Source: Trileptium ribeirensis (Eukaryota > Nematoda > Enoplea > Enoplida > Thoracostomopsidae). From it: 64,000 nt of DNA. The stretch is taken from assembly GCA_030248225.1 (NCBI GenBank), contig JASANE010028153.1, positions 62,001 through 126,000 of the forward strand, in the 5' to 3' direction. Positions 52,739-64,000 of the stretch are shown here, one piece after another (position 1 is the first letter of the stretch; every line of letters starts with the position of its first letter). Under the pieces are notes generated by a model. That model saw nothing but the letters and a program-made list of their open reading frames with translations. It did no database searches and was not told where the DNA came from. The position numbers were made by a program, and so were the translations under genes.

Positions 52739-54103
52739 TATACTTTTTACTAGCGATGTTACGTTGTCAAGATACACAAAGTAGGGTATGATATATGTTA
52801 ATTTTACAAAAAATGTATGTTTAGGAAAATATTAGCCACGCCACCTCTTCATTAATTTCTTATAAAATGTTCATAGTTTATCTTAGTCTACGGTATAAAT
52901 TCCTGTATTTTTGGATTTCGGATGATCTCAAGTGCTTCAATTGAAAATGACGTAGGACCACTGCGCCCGCATTTTAGTGAAGTACACGATGCATCAAATC
53001 AATGCAGCAAATCATCAATGCAAGAAAGCTAAACTGATATACGACATGTAGTTTTTTTCATGAACCAAACCAATTTGTTACTGGTTGTCGTAAAGTGATA
53101 GCCTGTAAAGATGATTTTGTTGTTCAGCACCATTTGAAACGGGGAAACAAAAAGTCACAAGAGTTCTTTCTAGGTTCAAAAATATCAAAATTTATATTAT
53201 CGATCGGACCGGTTGTGAATGATTTTTCATTGTACTCTTTGGAGACGGGTACTTTAGCAAAGATTTGGCCAATTCTGGAAAGGTAAAATTCACAAACGTT
53301 ACAAAATGCGTTGACATATTTCCCTTAACAAAAACAATACTGCAGCTATTTGAGTAAACAATCGTGCTGAGGTCATATTCTCCGGATTTGCTGTTATCAA
53401 AACCTGTCACATGTGCAATCATCGAATGAGATGCGTCAGGTATTCCCGATTTACAAATTCTAGAAGTAACAGAATTTCAAACCTCGGTATAAATAAAGTT
53501 GGCAAAACAACCAAATTAGATCCAACGGAATACGCAACTGAGGTTCACCCCACGCCTAAAATGGTTTCATCCACTGACACCAGAGATGGAATCGGTTTTC
53601 CATTTTATGAGTGGGTGACACGGTCCCGGCAGGGATTCGTTGACCCAGTTAGTGTGGTGATATTCCTGCAATGTTCCTGAAAACGCTAAAAGAAATTGTC
53701 ACGAACAACTGTTGATTATCAAACAGATATCACACATTGTAAACCTGTATTATGGAAAGTACGGTGTTGGCTCAATTATAATCCTAAGAACACTCCCCAA
53801 TTCTCGAGGTAACTTACAATATATGAAAGTCCCGTGCGAGTCCATAGCAAAATTAAATGTTTTAGATTGTTGCAGGTATTTGTAAGGCCCATGGCAGATA
53901 TGGAACCGGCCACCACATGGCCTAGTGACCCGGCGTCGCAGTGACCTAGGACCCGGTTATGGCAGTTCCCCGGAGACCTGATGTCAAGGTGGTCCGGTCT
54001 CGGTAGGCGTCCTATTGACAAGACAATTGCCAAAAAGCATATGTATAACGATTCTGTGAGATCCGTAGAAAAAACGGTGATGGGAAACGGTTGAATATCT
54101 GCT
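52739..54103. other. No gene recognised
   Basis: An open frame at 53095-53286 ends near a donor-like GGAAAG|GTAAAA, and one at 53411-53680 is 89 codons. Neither resembles a known family, so I leave both uncalled. Confidence 0.4.
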
Positions 54104-54112
54104 GTTGAATAT

Positions 54113-54148
<36 letters not shown>

Positions 54149-54178
54149 TTTATTTATTTATTTATTTATTTATTTAAT

Positions 54179-54245
<67 letters not shown>

Positions 54246-54247
54246 TA
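54104..54247. repeat. (ATTT)n tetranucleotide microsatellite
   Basis: About 35 units of TATT/ATTT with two single-base interruptions (TTAATTT). Confidence 0.98.
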
Positions 54248-55471
54248 TATATACAGAGGAGCACAACTGCTTTTTCGCAAGGCATTAGACAGAGACTACC
54301 TTCCTAATTTTCCTTAAAATTCCTGTATATTTATGTCCAAATTAAAACAACTTTTAAAATCGTCGGGATCATCCGAGTCACCCATAAATGTGACGGCAAA
54401 AACGAAAGAGTGCTATAGTTTGTTATTGTTCGGCAACAATAAGTTTTTTCAGAGGCAATGCAATTTCGTGCACAAACAATATGTTGGCGAATAGAAAATA
54501 GCTACTTTTTGGTAGAACAGATAGAAGTTGTTAGCGTCAGTTCATCAAAATAACAAAATAAGATTGTCAATGGGCATGGGCGTAGCACACTATTCGTATG
54601 GGGGTAATTTAAATTGGTATAGCAATAAGGGAAAACGGCAGGCACCATAAGAGAAAAATCCTATTTTTGCCAAGTTTTCCCATATGGAGAGTGGTAGGGG
54701 AGGCGCCTTTCCTCTTCTTGGTGCGCTCCTGTCAATGGTCGCAGGTTAAGCATGGCTGCGCATATATTATACTTGGGCAGTATTTGTGATAAGAGGCCGG
54801 AATCGTGGTATCCTACTCAAAGGAGATTGGGGTACTAACGGCAAAATTTATTGCGAAACCGCTTTCAGACTGTTTTTTATATCGAAAATGGTCTCTTGTT
54901 ACACTTTGTAACCGCCTGCGGTTTAAATATATATTCTGATTCTGATATCTGACAGCATGATTTGTATGATGGTTGGGCCTCAAAACGGTTTTGCTTTTGC
55001 AATAATTGTTACAGTTGAAAGGCTGAACATTGAGCGAGAGAATAAGCCAAAGTTAATATAGAATTTTGATTGCACTCATATCGATGGCTAGTACGGTGCA
55101 ACTTACCAATATTTTGCATTTTGGTATTGTATAATAGTTAGTCAGAGTTTTTGGTCAATTTCCTTAGTTTTCAACATTTATGTAAGAAGTTTTTACTTTA
55201 TTTTTGGCAAACTAAAATAAAAAAAAACATTTTGGCGGCGCACATGTGGGACATCTACTGTATTCGAGTTCTAGAAATATGCCGAATGGAGTCAAATGTA
55301 AGGCAATTTTTTTTCAGGTTTTCTCGGCAACATGTGCGAATAAAAATTCCGTCATAAATATTTTATTTACCATTCGAGCCGCAATGACGATGGAGCCGAA
55401 AGATGTGAAAATTGGCTAAACCTGGTTGATTGATTAGCGACTTAGGGTAATGTTTTAATCGCGCATAAATA
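54248..55471. other. No gene recognised
   Basis: Intergenic sequence. The GGTAGGGGAGGCG word near 54690 recurs near 57290, hinting at a shared dispersed repeat. Confidence 0.45.
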
Positions 55472-55771
55472 CGCGTAACTCCTTTAGCCCATGATTCGTT
55501 TCAGGTGGTTTACACTCATTTCGCGTAACTCCTTTAGCCCATGATTCGTTTCAGGTGGTTTACACTCATTTCGCGTAACTCCTTTAGCCCATGATTCGTT
55601 TCAGGTGGTTTACACTCATTTCGCGTAACTCCTTTAGCCCATGATTCGTTTCAGGTGGTTTACACTCATTTCGCGTAACTCCTTTAGCCCATGATTCGTT
55701 TCAGGTGGTTTACACTCATTTCGCGTAACTCCTTTAGCCCATGATTCGTTTCAGGTGGTTTACACTCATTT
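55472..55771. repeat. Perfect 50-bp tandem repeat, six copies
   Basis: Six identical copies of a unit beginning CGCGTAACTCCTTTAGCCCA and ending GGTTTACACTCATTT. No differences between copies were seen. Followed by an (AT)n tract near 55803. Confidence 0.98.
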
Positions 55772-57950
55772 GAACGAGCTCAATGGGGTCGAATGGTGAA
55801 CAATATATATATATATACATTTTATTGAGAAAAATAATTTCAATACTTTTCAAGAAACAAGCTTTACTGGTGCGTAACGCACGAAGATGGAAGAAAAATT
55901 TTATGTTGTAAATACATATATGACTCTTATGGACATTTTATGAATCGCGTCCTTGAACTAAGCCTAATGGTTCCATAATTATAATTTATCGACAAAACTA
56001 ACCAATTTGACGCTGTATAGGGTTCAATAAAAATACTCAAAGTTTCAAACCTGATATAACCATTTTATTCTTACATGTATGCGACTAGTACCTAAGCGAG
56101 CGGTTAATTAACTTTGTATTATGAACAATCGATGATAGTCGACTTTGTTGAAACGTGTTACACTCTTCGGCTTTTCTGTATAATAGACCGCGGTGCGTCG
56201 TGGTGGTTTTCGGTCTAACCCTCTCCACCCAGGTTTATGACACACCTGGTGGGACATAAACCTAGCGGGTCATAAACGTGACCTTCCCGCACCATTTCTA
56301 CACGAGTCTTTTCTAGAATCTGGTCCAGCCTTCTAGAAGTTGCTCAATTTTGAAGATACAAGGAAAATTTTGATGACGTTCGACTCAGCTTGAAGGGGGT
56401 TCATCAAACACCTATTTCAGCCACATTTACGCAATAAATTTATCGATATTTGGTTTTGAATGGTTTCCCTTAACCATAATTTTCGAAAAAAAATTTTTTT
56501 GATTAATGATTAATTTTATGTAGAATTGAAACAGCATTAACCAGCTGAGTCTAGCAGTGAAATGAGCTCAATTCGTCTGTGGCTTAGCCTTAGCTTAAGG
56601 TGTTAATCCTTAAACCGATTGATCTAATTTTATAAGCTTTTCGAACTACTTATAAAATTATACATTTGTAGAGAAAAGGTTTTCAAAAATTTTGATTACC
56701 AATGATGTACGATTAAACATTTTTCGAAAAATTTAAAAATGTTCTACACCTCCAGAAAACTGGGAGAGGATATCTGAACTTAATTTTGGATTTGATGGTC
56801 CAACAATATGGTGATGGTACAAGTCTATTGTTCAACAACATGGTGGGGTGCGTCATCTTTATGACCCACCAAGCAGATAAGGAGGTGAGACTGAAAACGG
56901 CGCGGCGTAGCGCGGTGGATTATGCAGAAAAGCTGGATGGTGTCACAATCTTTACTAGAGTCGATCTCCATCGACGTTTGGAATTACACAACTTATGAAC
57001 ATCAAATAGGGTTATAACAGAAAAATGAACCTCACGTCGAATCTACCACACCTTTAATACTACGTTTGGCTTGCTGAATTACAAAGTGTGCGCAGGGCTA
57101 TGGTATTAAATAATAGGTGTCCGGCCCGTGAGATTTGCGGGTTAGACGGTTCCGGCTAAGAAAACTTCGCCAAGAAGAGCAACGGGTAATTCTCCCCATA
57201 TTACCAAATGTTTAATCATATTTTAAATTTTGGTCAACTTTGCTAAAAGTTCTGGTGTATCTTATTCTTTGGCACGGGGAGGTGGTAGGGGAGGCGAGTG
57301 ACGCTCCTGGGACTGGGAAACACGGCTCACACTGTAAAAACGTCCGAGTCTAAACCAACCAGAGATACTTAATTTGACTCGCTCTGACTGAGGAGTTTTT
57401 AAGCGAATGCGATCCGACCCTTTTGGCCCTTTGACGGTAGGTACTCCCACCCTGGGAGCCAGTGATCTAAATATTTTTACTATTATATTATATATTCTGA
57501 AAATTTAGTTCACAATAAATCCGTGAATTTTCACTTAGTTACTTGGCCGGCTGACGACTGTGAAAATACAACGAAAATAATGGACAATTTCTAATCACTG
57601 TGTGACTAGTTTCTAATTTATCGCTAGATCTGAAATATACAAATTATTTTTTATTCAAGGAAATATGGCTCAATGTCTAGACGCAGTCGACTTGGATATT
57701 TAGATTTCGATAGGCAAGTCAGTATGCAACTGTAGCGAAGCTAGTCCTAATAACTTTCACCAAGAACCCGTACGATGTATAATGTAGCACTCAGGACCTA
57801 GGACTCAGCTCATCACACAAGCTTAGTATGAACCTCCAAGCAATATCAAGGACACAGGACTCTCTGAGCAAAATCAGTCACGGCTAAGTTAACTGATTCA
57901 ATCTTAGACACAGAAAGCTAGGACACACACTCGCTAAATCTTCCCTTATT
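55772..57950. other. No gene recognised
   Basis: The segment 56220-56275 repeats GTTTATGACACACCTGG- and GGGTCATAAACGTG-like words. A 70-codon frame at 56786-56998 is unremarkable. Confidence 0.45.
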
Positions 57951-57959
57951 ATTGCCCCA

Positions 57960-58610
57960 AGGTTATTACTATGGTCGAAAATAAAACAACAATTGAAACG
58001 GTGAGGTCTAATAGTACTATAGGGCAACCACAGTTAAAATTCTCACAAATCAAGGAAAGGGATAAGCGTCCTCCCGACAAAATCTACCTTGTAATATAGG
58101 AAGGGAATAATTCGTCCTTCCTCACACAATAACTTTTAATGCTAGTGTAAATTAATCGAAGAGCCACTTACCAGCTGCGGTTTCTTCGGAGATTAACTCG
58201 GCTATAGGTATACAAAATTACGACTATGCAGTATGTGTTCCCCAAGCTGTCCTTAAGGATATTATGTAACAGGGTACCCAAATAACAATTGTTGAAAACG
58301 GTGAGTGTGACCGTTAGGTCTGATAATAGACAGATAATTCTCCAACCAATAATCAATACAAGCTAAAGGTACCGAAAGGAAGGGAATTAGCTTCCTTCCC
58401 TGCTATACACTTAACTCTTCAGCCACCAGAAGACGACCAAACGTCTTAGCTAATAGGGTATATACCACAGTTACTCAAACTCCACCACTAGTTTCCCAAT
58501 TGCTACTGTGTTACAGTGTGCTTATACTCAGCACTTAAGAAAAATTTCAACATAAATAATAATAGAGCTACTTACCAGCTGCGGTTTCTTCGGAGATTAA
58601 CTCACCGACT
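57960..58610 (-). repeat. Local duplication carrying two identical donor-like motifs
   Basis: The 34-nt plus-strand string at 58166-58199 recurs exactly at 58570-58603. On the minus strand each reads TCCGAAGAAACCGCAGCTG|GTAAGT, a full-consensus 5' splice site. Upstream text (ACGGTGAG, TCTAATAG/TCTGATAATAG, GGAAGGGAAT...CCTTCC) is similar but diverged, so the locus looks like an old tandem duplication of about 406 bp. It could be duplicated small exons or repeated short RNA genes. Confidence 0.55.
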
Positions 58611-59084
58611 GAGCTGTGCAACTCGGTTATATACCCGAGAGCCTTCCCCAGATCTAGATTTCCCCAGACCTACGAATTCTAGGAAGACCACCCACCTAAC
58701 AAAATTTTAAAGTGCTGTCTTGATGGTATGTGGTTTTAAGATGATTTGGCAACAATTAACTACATAAAAATAATCAGTATCATTAATCCCTTAAATAAAG
58801 CATCTGCAATAGCTACACAGTATAATTCACTGTATTATACATCAATAAATTGAGAAAAATGATCAACAATTCGAGTCAGAAATCCCGCGAATACACCAGG
58901 TTATGTGGCAAAATGCAAACAAACAGCAAACAAAAATATAATATAAACAGTTTTCTAGAACCTGTACAAGTTTAAATCATAATGAAGGCAATTTTCTGGC
59001 ACAACAGAATAATTCAACTCAAGCAACAACGATGCATTAACTTCTCTCGAAGCTTCCACAACGTGGTAAATAAAAATATATATT

Positions 59085-59540
59085 TTGCGCCCCGGCCCCG
59101 AGCAAACGCAACAACAAACAGAAGAAACAACAAACAACCAACACAGAAAACACAAAACAAGAGAGAAAACAACAAAGAAAAAAAAACAAAAACGACCCAC
59201 AGGCAGGGGGGACACAAAAAAAAAAAACCACGAAAGACCAAAAACCACACGAGAGAGAAAACAAAGAAAGACAACAAAAACACAAGAAAACAGACACCAC
59301 AGACACCCACAACAACCACAACAACACCACCAACAGCACCCCCAGCAACCACCAAAAACCCACCCGACCCAGAACACAAACAAAAAACAAACCAAAACAC
59401 AAAAAGCAGCACACCCACACAAAGAAACAACACACACACCCACAACCAAACACACAAACAACCCAGAAAAAAGCAAAAAAACATACCAGACAAAAAAAAA
59501 AAAAAAAAAAAAAAGAAAAACAAAACAACCAAACACAACC

Positions 59541-59573
<33 letters not shown>

Positions 59574-59660
59574 CACCCAACACCAAAAATAAAAACAACA
59601 TAAATATATAAAAAACAACAACACCAACCACCCCAAAAAAAAAAAAAAAACAACCCGCCA
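59085..59660. repeat. A/C-only low-complexity tract
   Basis: About 575 bp in which the plus strand is nearly all A and C with few G and almost no T, including A runs up to about 30. It abuts the TIR element at 59673. Overlapping open frames on both strands are composition artefacts. Confidence 0.9.
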
Positions 59661-59672
59661 AACATAATGCAT

Positions 59673-60361
59673 CATTTACCTTAAGATGTGTGCGGCAGGG
59701 CCGGATTTTGTCACAGTCTGCCGCGGCTCTAAAGCCATGCTTGGCTAGCCGCGATTAGCCAGTGTGACATTTTTGGGCCGAGCCAGACCCTACAAATATA
59801 TTAGCTAATAGTAAAGCGAGGCTGATAAATTGTCACAAGGGCCGGAATCGGCTCTAAAAGCCAGAAATATATGACGACAATGGAAAATCGCGAAAAAATG
59901 GAAATTGGTGATACATATGGTCATATATTCGTAAAACATCCTTCCAGTTACAATAGCATAATTTTCATGTATGAAAGAGCGTGTTTTACATAGCTACTAG
60001 GTTGGCTTGTAAAAGGCGCTTAAACAAAAATTTTGAAAATAGCGATATTTACGTATTTATTTTACCTGCATTTATGCGTCTTGCTTTAATTACTACTAAT
60101 CTTGCCTTTTTGGGCCTAGAGCTAAATATTTTCCCTGTAACACAATCTGCTAAACTGAATGTAATAAATATTTTTTCAGTAGTCCGTCCCGGCTATCAAA
60201 CCCTGAGACATAGCCACTCCCGGCTCGTACAAACATACTAGCATAGCTTAGCTATTTATTTTATTTATGAAGGGCCGGATGTGGCTGTGCCTTTTTGTCA
60301 CGAGCCGGAATTGGCTCTGTGACAGAATCCGGCCCTAGGTGCACACATCTTAAGGTAAATG
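59673..60361. mobile_element. Non-autonomous TIR element with ATGCAT flanks
   Basis: The left end CATTTACCTTAAGATGTGTG and its complement at the right end form long inverted repeats that extend through GGGCCGGATT(T/C)TGTCACAG. ATGCAT borders both sides (59667-59672, 60362-60367), possibly the target duplication. The interior repeats GGGCCGGAAT-like words. No ORF of note. Confidence 0.85.
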
Positions 60362-63300
60362 ATGCATAATATATGACCAAGTATCAATAGTTATTACTAA
60401 TTCGGTGATTTTTGTTGGTGACCTGCAAATAAATGTTTTGGCATCTTCATTATCGCGATAATATACACAAATACTTTCCTAAATAACACAAAAGACACTA
60501 ACGGAAAATTAAAGAATATCTAAAACTTATGGGGGATATACATTTTAATTTGAACCCGCTTACTTCCATTCTTGGGAAAAGAACTTTTTTGGCTCATGAT
60601 AAATTTTAATATGTTCACCGGATGATTAAAATTACGCAAAAAAACAAAAAAAAAAACAAACCAAAAAACAAACACAACAAACAAAACAAAAACAAACCAT
60701 TGGAATCTTACAGAATTATTTCTTTGGTTAGGGTGTAGCCCGCGTGCGTCGTAATTTAAGTTGAGATGCACAGTCGACCAAGGTCAATTTAAAACGTACT
60801 GATTTGTTTAGGTTTAATTTGTTAGATCCTTCCGTCGAAGTTTTAATTTCAGCCTATGCACTACAGCTGTAAAAAACGCCTTTTAAATGTGTTTTTCTAC
60901 AGACACCAATTCACCTATTCGTTTACTACATATGTAAAGTATTACAATAAAAATATTCATAAACATGAACAGGCACTTACGTTTATAAGCACCACAAAAT
61001 AATTCCAATTGAAAGTAGACACAAAGCGGTTGCACCAGTTTGATTACCGATTGTAGCGGAATGAGGCCTTAAGCTCATTTTAAATAATCTTTTGAAGCCC
61101 TAATTCTAGGAACCCGAATAAACCTGGTTCTAAAACCTCTCTAACCCATTAGATTTTAATATAATTTTTGCCAATCGGGTTACCAATTCTTAGAATTGTT
61201 AAATTCACTCTCTAACATAAATTCTGATTTTTGCGTTAGAGACATTCTTTTTATGAAATTCTCGAAATCCCAACTCATAACAATTTTTGAGATTTTACAG
61301 AAAATTCAACGCAAATACATTTACAATTCCGCTAATGTAAGCGTAATAGTTAAGGCACCCAGGGCTTACACTCAAATCCAATAGATACCTAAACTGTAGC
61401 CCGGGCACACAAATTTTAGAATTTTATATACTTTTAAACTCTCTTAAAGTTATTCCTTTAAAAGAAATAATATAATTCTTCAAGTTAACTCAAGTACAAA
61501 AATAAAAGAGGGGATGAAGACCGTAGCTCCTTAACATGTGGGCCAATTGTGGCCAAACTTGGTAAAAAATGATTTACAGCTTGCTTTCTGGAATGTTATA
61601 TGAAAATCCGCATATTCCAAACTATCCCTCTGTCCAGTTTTGTATTGAATTTATACGTTTATATTTCTTTACATTAATATGCTGGGAAAATTAAATTTTA
61701 ACACAAACGGTTTATTTATTTCGATGCACACAATATTATACATGCAGATAACACACGGCATAACTACAACATATCATAGGTTGCTTGAACATTCTATCTC
61801 ACCTAAACAACATAAAAATACACATATAAACGTACGCCTATCCTGCTTACACATAGTAATATACAATATTATTTATTTAACTCGCATCACACTATCATAC
61901 ACGTCAAACTCACAACATAATAGAAAATAAACCTAACGGCAGAGATGAAGCAACAACTATAAGTTCCCATGGGCATTTTCGCACTTTAATATAGAAACAA
62001 TAAATCAAGATATAAGGGTGATAAAGTAAACATGTACTAAAGTCAAGAATACAGTTCTGGGTAAATGGTTACGTTGTTAGATTATCCCCTCCGACCGATA
62101 GAAATTTATCCCCAAATTTCAACTATTTTGATAGTTTATATATTTTAATCGACTGAAGAAAACTTAAAATGTTAACAAATTGCGTCATTTGTTCCTCATC
62201 ATATATAATATAATGTAGATTTATAATTTGTTATTATTCAGCATTTGATAACTTGTTCTCGATTCGAGTTCGTTCCAATTTTTGTAGGTCTTCGCTAATT
62301 AGTCATCAAATATGTTGTATCATGGAGTTTATATACCAAATATGAAGTTATCCAAGCTAATAGTAGCCCAAGGGCGAGATTAGCCATTCCGTAACATCAA
62401 CAATAATTTGTAGGATTTGCTCGCTGATAAGTAAGCCATCTGTACTGGCTTCCGATTCACTGGCGACCACACACAATTACAGTCAGTCATATTGTTACCC
62501 AACCAAATGTTCATATGTGATTCATGAACAGTCGCAACCACATAGCCAGTAATATGTGATTATAACAGACTGTTTGCTTTATCGCTTGCTCCCGAGCATT
62601 TCGATTCAGTTTTTGCAGGATGCACACAGACGTCAAGGCACACAGATTACATAACTGGCAGACACATGTATAACCCATAACACAAATCTTATAGGTGGTA
62701 TTTTAAAAAAATTTAAAAAATATTCTGTGTGACAATTCATTTGATGCATTTTGTACGAAAACTATTAAATATAATTTTTCACACATATAAAAACTTTAAA
62801 CCATTTATTTGTGAGACGCGAAACAAACATTGTATTTAACAGGCTAAATAAGTTTACAGAGCATATTATTTTCATACCTTTTATGACCATGTAAGATAAT
62901 TATATAATTTTTTTATTATTTTGTATTTCCATTTTTTTATAAAATTTTCAAATTTTGTCGTATTTAAGAACTTTCATTCTGAAACAAAAGACGTTAATTG
63001 ATAAATTACAATAATGATACAAAACAAGGGAAATATTAGGAAAATTTGAAAGTATGCAAAACATATATTTAGCATATTCAAAAAACTTTGATTGGCTGAA
63101 GCCTTATATATTTCTAATACTACGAAGTTGTGTTTTTATACCAACGACTTAAGTATAATTAAAGCACTAAATATTTGCGCGTAGGAGGATGTGTATGTAC
63201 GTGCTGTAGACCAAGCCCTAGGGATGTAAACTGCCCCGGCTCACGTACGATGTATATCAATTTTATCGGAACCTAGCCATAGTGCATAAAAAAGCGTTGG

Positions 63301-63453
63301 ATCATTATGAGATTTTCAGTTCATAAAACAAAGCCGTCTGCAGAGTGCTTTGTACCTCTTGACGTTTGCTACGTATTTATTTCTTTATTATTTATTTATT
63401 GTTTTGCGTCGTATTTTTGTTATTCATGTGCAAAATTTAGCAGTCTAGGCCTG
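60362..63453. other. AT-rich, no gene recognised
   Basis: Contains a second short A/C-only tract (60636-60700). No coding content identified up to the 28S fragment. Confidence 0.5.
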
Positions 63454-63862
63454 TCGCAACAGGTCTCCGAGATGAACAGCCTCTAGTCGATAGAATAATG
63501 TAGGTAAGGGAAGCCTACAAATTAGATCCGCAACCTCGGGAAAAGGATTGACTGTAAGGGTTGGGCTGGTCGGGCTGATGCAGGAAGCGGTCTGAGACTA
63601 CGCCATGACTTTGGCGAGGCTATTCAGCTGAGCTCTGACTAGTGCTGGAACCTTCTCGTGGAATGCTTCAGTTATGCGGACTTTGCTCTCAATTTCCGCT
63701 TCGTTCGGCGTTGAACAACTAACTTAGAACTGGCACAGAAAAGGGAAATCCAACGGGTTAATTAAAACAAAGCCCTGCTATAGCCGTCCATCGATACTGA
63801 CGCAATGTGATTTCTGCGTAGTGCTCTGAATGTCAAAGTGAAGAAATTCAACCAGGCGCGGT

Positions 63863-63895
<33 letters not shown>
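63454..63895 (+). rRNA. Partial, diverged 28S rRNA fragment ending at the R2 site
   Basis: From CGCAACAGGTCTCCGAGATG through AATGTAGGTAAGGGAAG and AACTTAGAACTGGCAC to GGCGGGAGTAACTATGACTC and TCTTAAGG it follows the 28S region upstream of the peptidyl-transferase domain. Substitutions occur at normally invariant places (for example TTCTGCGTAGTG for TTCTGCCCAGTG), so it is a degenerate copy or a very derived rRNA. The 5' boundary is abrupt against non-rDNA sequence, and the 3' boundary is the exact R2 target, where TAGCC should follow but does not. Confidence 0.85.
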
Positions 63896-64000
63896 GTTGC
63901 GTTTTGGCGTTGCATGGACAGGACGGACGGACCACCAACTTGTTAAAACCGATGGGTAAACTGAACCAACCCACGTGACCATTGCCACAATCGCAAATCG
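63896..64000 (+). mobile_element. Probable 5' end of an R2-like non-LTR retrotransposon (runs off the window)
   Basis: Sequence directly after TTAAGG is GTTGCGTTTTGGCGTTGC, not 28S. R2 elements insert at exactly this position. Only 105 bp are visible, so no ORF can be checked. Possible stems: GGGTTG (63894-63899) with CAACCC (63967-63972), and CGTTTTGGC with GCCACAATCG near the end. Confidence 0.6.

Noticed and set aside
53095..53286. 63-codon open frame ending near a donor-like site
   Set aside because: No recognisable motif and no partner exon; chance is as likely.
54105..54317. ORF reading repeated LFIYLFIY
   Set aside because: Translation of the (ATTT)n microsatellite.
55472..55771. CRISPR-like array
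   Set aside because: Repeats are directly tandem with no spacers, in an animal genome.
58955..59675. Overlapping ORFs on both strands with Phe/Cys/Val-rich or Lys/Thr/Asn-rich proteins
   Set aside because: They result from the A/C-only composition, which rarely makes stop codons; no protein-like organisation.

Overview
The window is AT-rich, intron-rich animal DNA. The clearest host gene is a secretory-pathway Ca2+ P-type ATPase (SPCA/PMR1 type). Its C-terminal half is spread over ten plus-strand exons between 6452 and 36359, with consistent splice sites and phases; the N-terminal half (actuator domain, phosphorylation site, first membrane segments) lies to the left of the window. BEL/Pao LTR elements, Tc1- and hAT-type MITEs and an R2-type junction in 28S rDNA point to an invertebrate. 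A nematode is plausible but cannot be proved from this sequence.

Layout. 1-6451: no recognised gene, but a tRNA-like sequence (about 1.7 kb), a striking G-rich minisatellite (2.63-4.17 kb) and a truncated foldback element (5.2-5.7 kb). 6452-36359: the SPCA gene. Its introns hold a complete antisense BEL/Pao retrotransposon (BEL1, 9082-16427) nested inside an older repeat, several MITEs, a glycoside hydrolase family 31-like exon fragment, a tRNA-Ala-like relic and a second copy of the older repeat. 36360-45103: mostly featureless, with one possible signal-peptide exon on the minus strand and a complete foldback element. 45104-52733: a second, older and broken BEL/Pao element (BEL2), also on the minus strand. 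52734-63453: simple repeats, a perfect six-copy 50-bp satellite, a locally duplicated segment with two identical splice-donor-like motifs, a long almost pure A/C tract and a TIR element. 63454-63895: a degenerate 28S rRNA fragment ending exactly at the canonical R2 insertion site, followed by non-rDNA sequence that is probably the 5' end of an R2-like element.

The most interesting content is in the two BEL/Pao elements. Besides gag-pol (Gag, zinc knuckles, aspartic protease, RT, RNase H, integrase), both carry a third ORF in the env position. Its C-terminal half has the blocks of an SGNH/GDSL hydrolase and its N-terminal half resembles the NADAR (YbiA) fold. In both copies the ORF3 ATG lies 4-7 nt after a splice-acceptor-like sequence, suggesting expression from a spliced subgenomic RNA. 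The two copies are well diverged but keep the same architecture and most of the hydrolase blocks, so ORF3 looks like a real, retained module of this lineage.
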